From positions 1-7,578 of the forward strand of contig JAMPYH010000128.1 in NCBI GenBank assembly GCA_023700785.1: a DNA stretch of 7,578 nucleotides. Direction: 5' to 3'. Origin of the DNA: Candidatus Zixiibacteriota bacterium (GTDB lineage Bacteria; Zixibacteria; MSB-5A5; GN15; FEB-12). Under the pieces are notes generated by a model. That model worked only from the letters and a program-made list of their open reading frames with translations. It made no database searches and was not told where the DNA came from. Below are positions 6,060-7,578 of this stretch, piece after piece; position 1 is the stretch's first letter; the number at the start of each line of letters is the position of its first letter. Made by a program: the position numbers and the translations under genes.

Positions 6060-7578
6060 ATGAACCAGAACTCGCTCGGCTATCTGAAACTCGGCCTTTT
6101 TGGATTACTCCTGGCGCTTCTCGCGCCGCTTCTGGCCGGGGCCCAGACAACTATGCCGCCAACTCCCGACTTCGAGGAGCGTGCCCGGAAAAAGACCAGC
6201 CTCGATCGCGAATCGAAAGAGGTCGCCGACGAATACGCCGATGTCCTGTTTGAGTTGCAATCCCTGGTTCGTGATTATCACGAGTATCTTTCGGAATCAG
6301 ACTCCCGCACCATCGCCAAGTATCTTGTCAAACTCGAGCTATTCTCCACCAATCTGGATAGACGTGTTTATGTCGCCGACCGGAAACGGCTCAGCGAGGA
6401 TCTCGCCGCGCATATCGACGAGCTTCGCGTTATCCAGGAGTACATAGAGGATTCCGATGAGATCTTTCCGAAGCGCATTCTCAAACTGGTCGCCAGTTTC
6501 AGGCGCGATCTCGCCAATATCGACGAATTGCTTGAATCGGATGTGCTCCAGCGGCTGAGCCAGGCGCGCGCCCTGGAGGATGCCATTGAGGCGTACGTTG
6601 ACGCCTTGCTGGCGGACATGCAAATTGAACAACATGCTGGACATACGATCATCACCATTCCGAAATTGGATGAAAAGAAACTGAAGGAAATGGAACTTCA
6701 GGCTGAGAAGATGGCCCGCGACGCTGAAAAAATGGCTGAGCGGAGCGCGCGCGTCAAAACCAAAGTGGTTGCGCCAAAAGCGCCCAAACCAGGCGATCCG
6801 CCGATCGTCATCGACCTCGATCGTGACGGCGATATTCGCCTATTGTCGCTCTCCGGTACGTCGAAAGCGCTCGAGGACACGCTTACCGTCACCAACCCAA
6901 AACGACCGATCGAGATCACCAATTCGCTTGGCGAGGTCCATGTCAGCGGCACCCAATCCAGACAGATCGTCGCCCGCCTGCGGGTCGAGATCTCCGCGGA
7001 CACCCGCTCCAGAGAGAAACAGTTGCTTTCCGATATCCAGCTCGAACTAAAGGCGACCCCGACCGGGTACACGGTCGAATCCGCTACGCCGATGAATAAC
7101 AACCCCGGCACAGATTCCCGCGTTGTCTCGGCCGAACTTGAAGTTCTCGTGCCGGCGACCAACCCTGTCACGTTGAACTCGTCCTTCGGTGATATCACGG
7201 TGTCGGAACTTAACGCCGGTATCCGGATCGTTTCCACTTACGCCCAGGTTGTGGTCGAGAAAGTCAGAGGGGGCGTGGATATCAGCAACACCATGGGGCA
7301 GGTCGAGATTGACTGGTGCAGCGGCCCGATCAAGATCAAAAACGCCTACTCGGATATCACTCTGAATGAATGCAACGGAACGTACGACCTTGAGAACGCG
7401 TACAGCCAGATCATGGTCGAGGGTTGCGAAGGCTCCGGCGAGATCCAGAACTCCGGCGTTGTTCAAGTGACCAATCATACCGGCAACCTGAAGATCAATA
7501 ACTCGTTTGGTCCGATCAACGTTGAGGGAATGTCCGGCGACCTGACCGCCAACAACCAGTTCTCGCCGCTGTCGGTGA
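6060..7578 (+). CDS. Exported DUF4097-like beta-solenoid protein, 3' end beyond the window
   Basis: The frame is open for 506 codons with no stop before the edge; the final GTGA reads GTG-A, not TGA. Residues 1-28 are a signal peptide (hydrophobic core LGLFGLLLALLAPLLAGA, AGA cleavage box before Gln29). Residues 35-200 are charged and mostly helical, and 203-235 form a Lys/Glu/Met-rich coiled coil. From about 284 the sequence changes to short beta repeats (IEITNSLGEVHVSG, LNSSFGDITV and so on), typical of the DUF4097 putative-adhesin family, and from 404 these become regular 18-residue rungs. It probably acts in the periplasm or at the surface; no enzyme activity is recognisable. The ATG at 6060 is chosen as the conventional start, but the ribosome binding site fits TTG at 6045 better. 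It is divergent from the repeat-protein gene. The helical front is longer than I expect for simple DUF4097 proteins. Confidence 0.85.
   Translation, partial: MNQNSLGYLKLGLFGLLLALLAPLLAGAQTTMPPTPDFEERARKKTSLDRESKEVADEYADVLFELQSLVRDYHEYLSESDSRTIAKYLVKLELFSTNLDRRVYVADRKRLSEDLAAHIDELRVIQEYIEDSDEIFPKRILKLVASFRRDLANIDELLESDVLQRLSQARALEDAIEAYVDALLADMQIEQHAGHTIITIPKLDEKKLKEMELQAEKMARDAEKMAERSARVKTKVVAPKAPKPGDPPIVIDLDRDGDIRLLSLSGTSKALEDTLTVTNPKRPIEITNSLGEVHVSGTQSRQIVARLRVEISADTRSREKQLLSDIQLELKATPTGYTVESATPMNNNPGTDSRVVSAELEVLVPATNPVTLNSSFGDITVSELNAGIRIVSTYAQVVVEKVRGGVDISNTMGQVEIDWCSGPIKIKNAYSDITLNECNGTYDLENAYSQIMVEGCEGSGEIQNSGVVQVTNHTGNLKINNSFGPINVEGMSGDLTANNQFSPLSV
7269..7577 (+). repeat. 54-bp (18-residue) beta-solenoid coding repeats
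   Basis: Six consecutive units begin at residues 404, 422, 440, 458, 475 and 493 of the protein; the fourth is one residue short and the sixth is cut by the window edge. Each starts with Gly and has Asn at position 7 (residues 410, 428, 446, 464, 481, 499). The first three have Cys at position 17. The repeats are conserved in protein pattern more than in DNA, so they are old or under structural constraint. Confidence 0.75.

Noticed and set aside
6698..7237. 179-codon minus-strand open frame under the solenoid gene
   Set aside because: It is a Ser/Thr-rich shadow of the plus-strand frame, which has a signal peptide and regular structural repeats.
1..7578. CRISPR array, insertion sequence or riboswitch
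   Set aside because: I saw no regularly spaced identical direct repeats with spacers, no transposase motif and no recognisable riboswitch core.

Overview
The window looks like chromosomal DNA of an uncultivated bacterium of the FCB superphylum (Fibrobacteres-Chlorobi-Bacteroidetes and related candidate phyla such as Zixibacteria), with a small phage-derived module next to host genes. The host guess rests on a very large secreted protein ending in a classic 'QNYPNPFNPST...' FlgD-like / type IX secretion sorting domain, a signal-peptide-bearing DUF4097-like protein, and moderately GC-rich coding DNA. Phylum-level placement is inference.

Layout. Positions 1-229 hold no convincing gene. They end in a strong Shine-Dalgarno that can fold against an upstream CCTCCT. 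Positions 230-2793 (+) are a two-gene phage packaging module: a portal protein, then a large terminase subunit (TerL) overlapping it by 16 nt. Both are full length and TerL keeps its ATPase and nuclease residues. No small terminase, protease, capsid or tail gene is visible, and the order portal-then-TerL is the reverse of the usual one. Positions 2794-2912 are a convergent intergenic gap with small hairpins.

Positions 2913-5642 (-) encode a 909-residue secreted protein with 14 W-x-D-x-R type repeats spaced 52-58 residues apart, probably two seven-bladed beta-propellers, followed by the C-terminal sorting domain. Positions 5643-6059 are a divergent promoter region with a credible minus-strand promoter, a tandem repeat inside its spacer and two perfect inverted repeats. 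From 6060 (or a TTG at 6045) to the right edge, an open frame with no stop codon encodes an exported protein: signal peptide, charged helical region with a coiled coil, then a DUF4097-like beta-solenoid with an 18-residue period.

Functionally there are two unrelated blocks. Portal and TerL would cooperate in packaging DNA into a capsid made by genes not seen here (prophage, gene-transfer-agent-like element or remnant). The two exported beta-rich proteins are host envelope or extracellular proteins of unknown role, transcribed divergently from a shared regulatory region.
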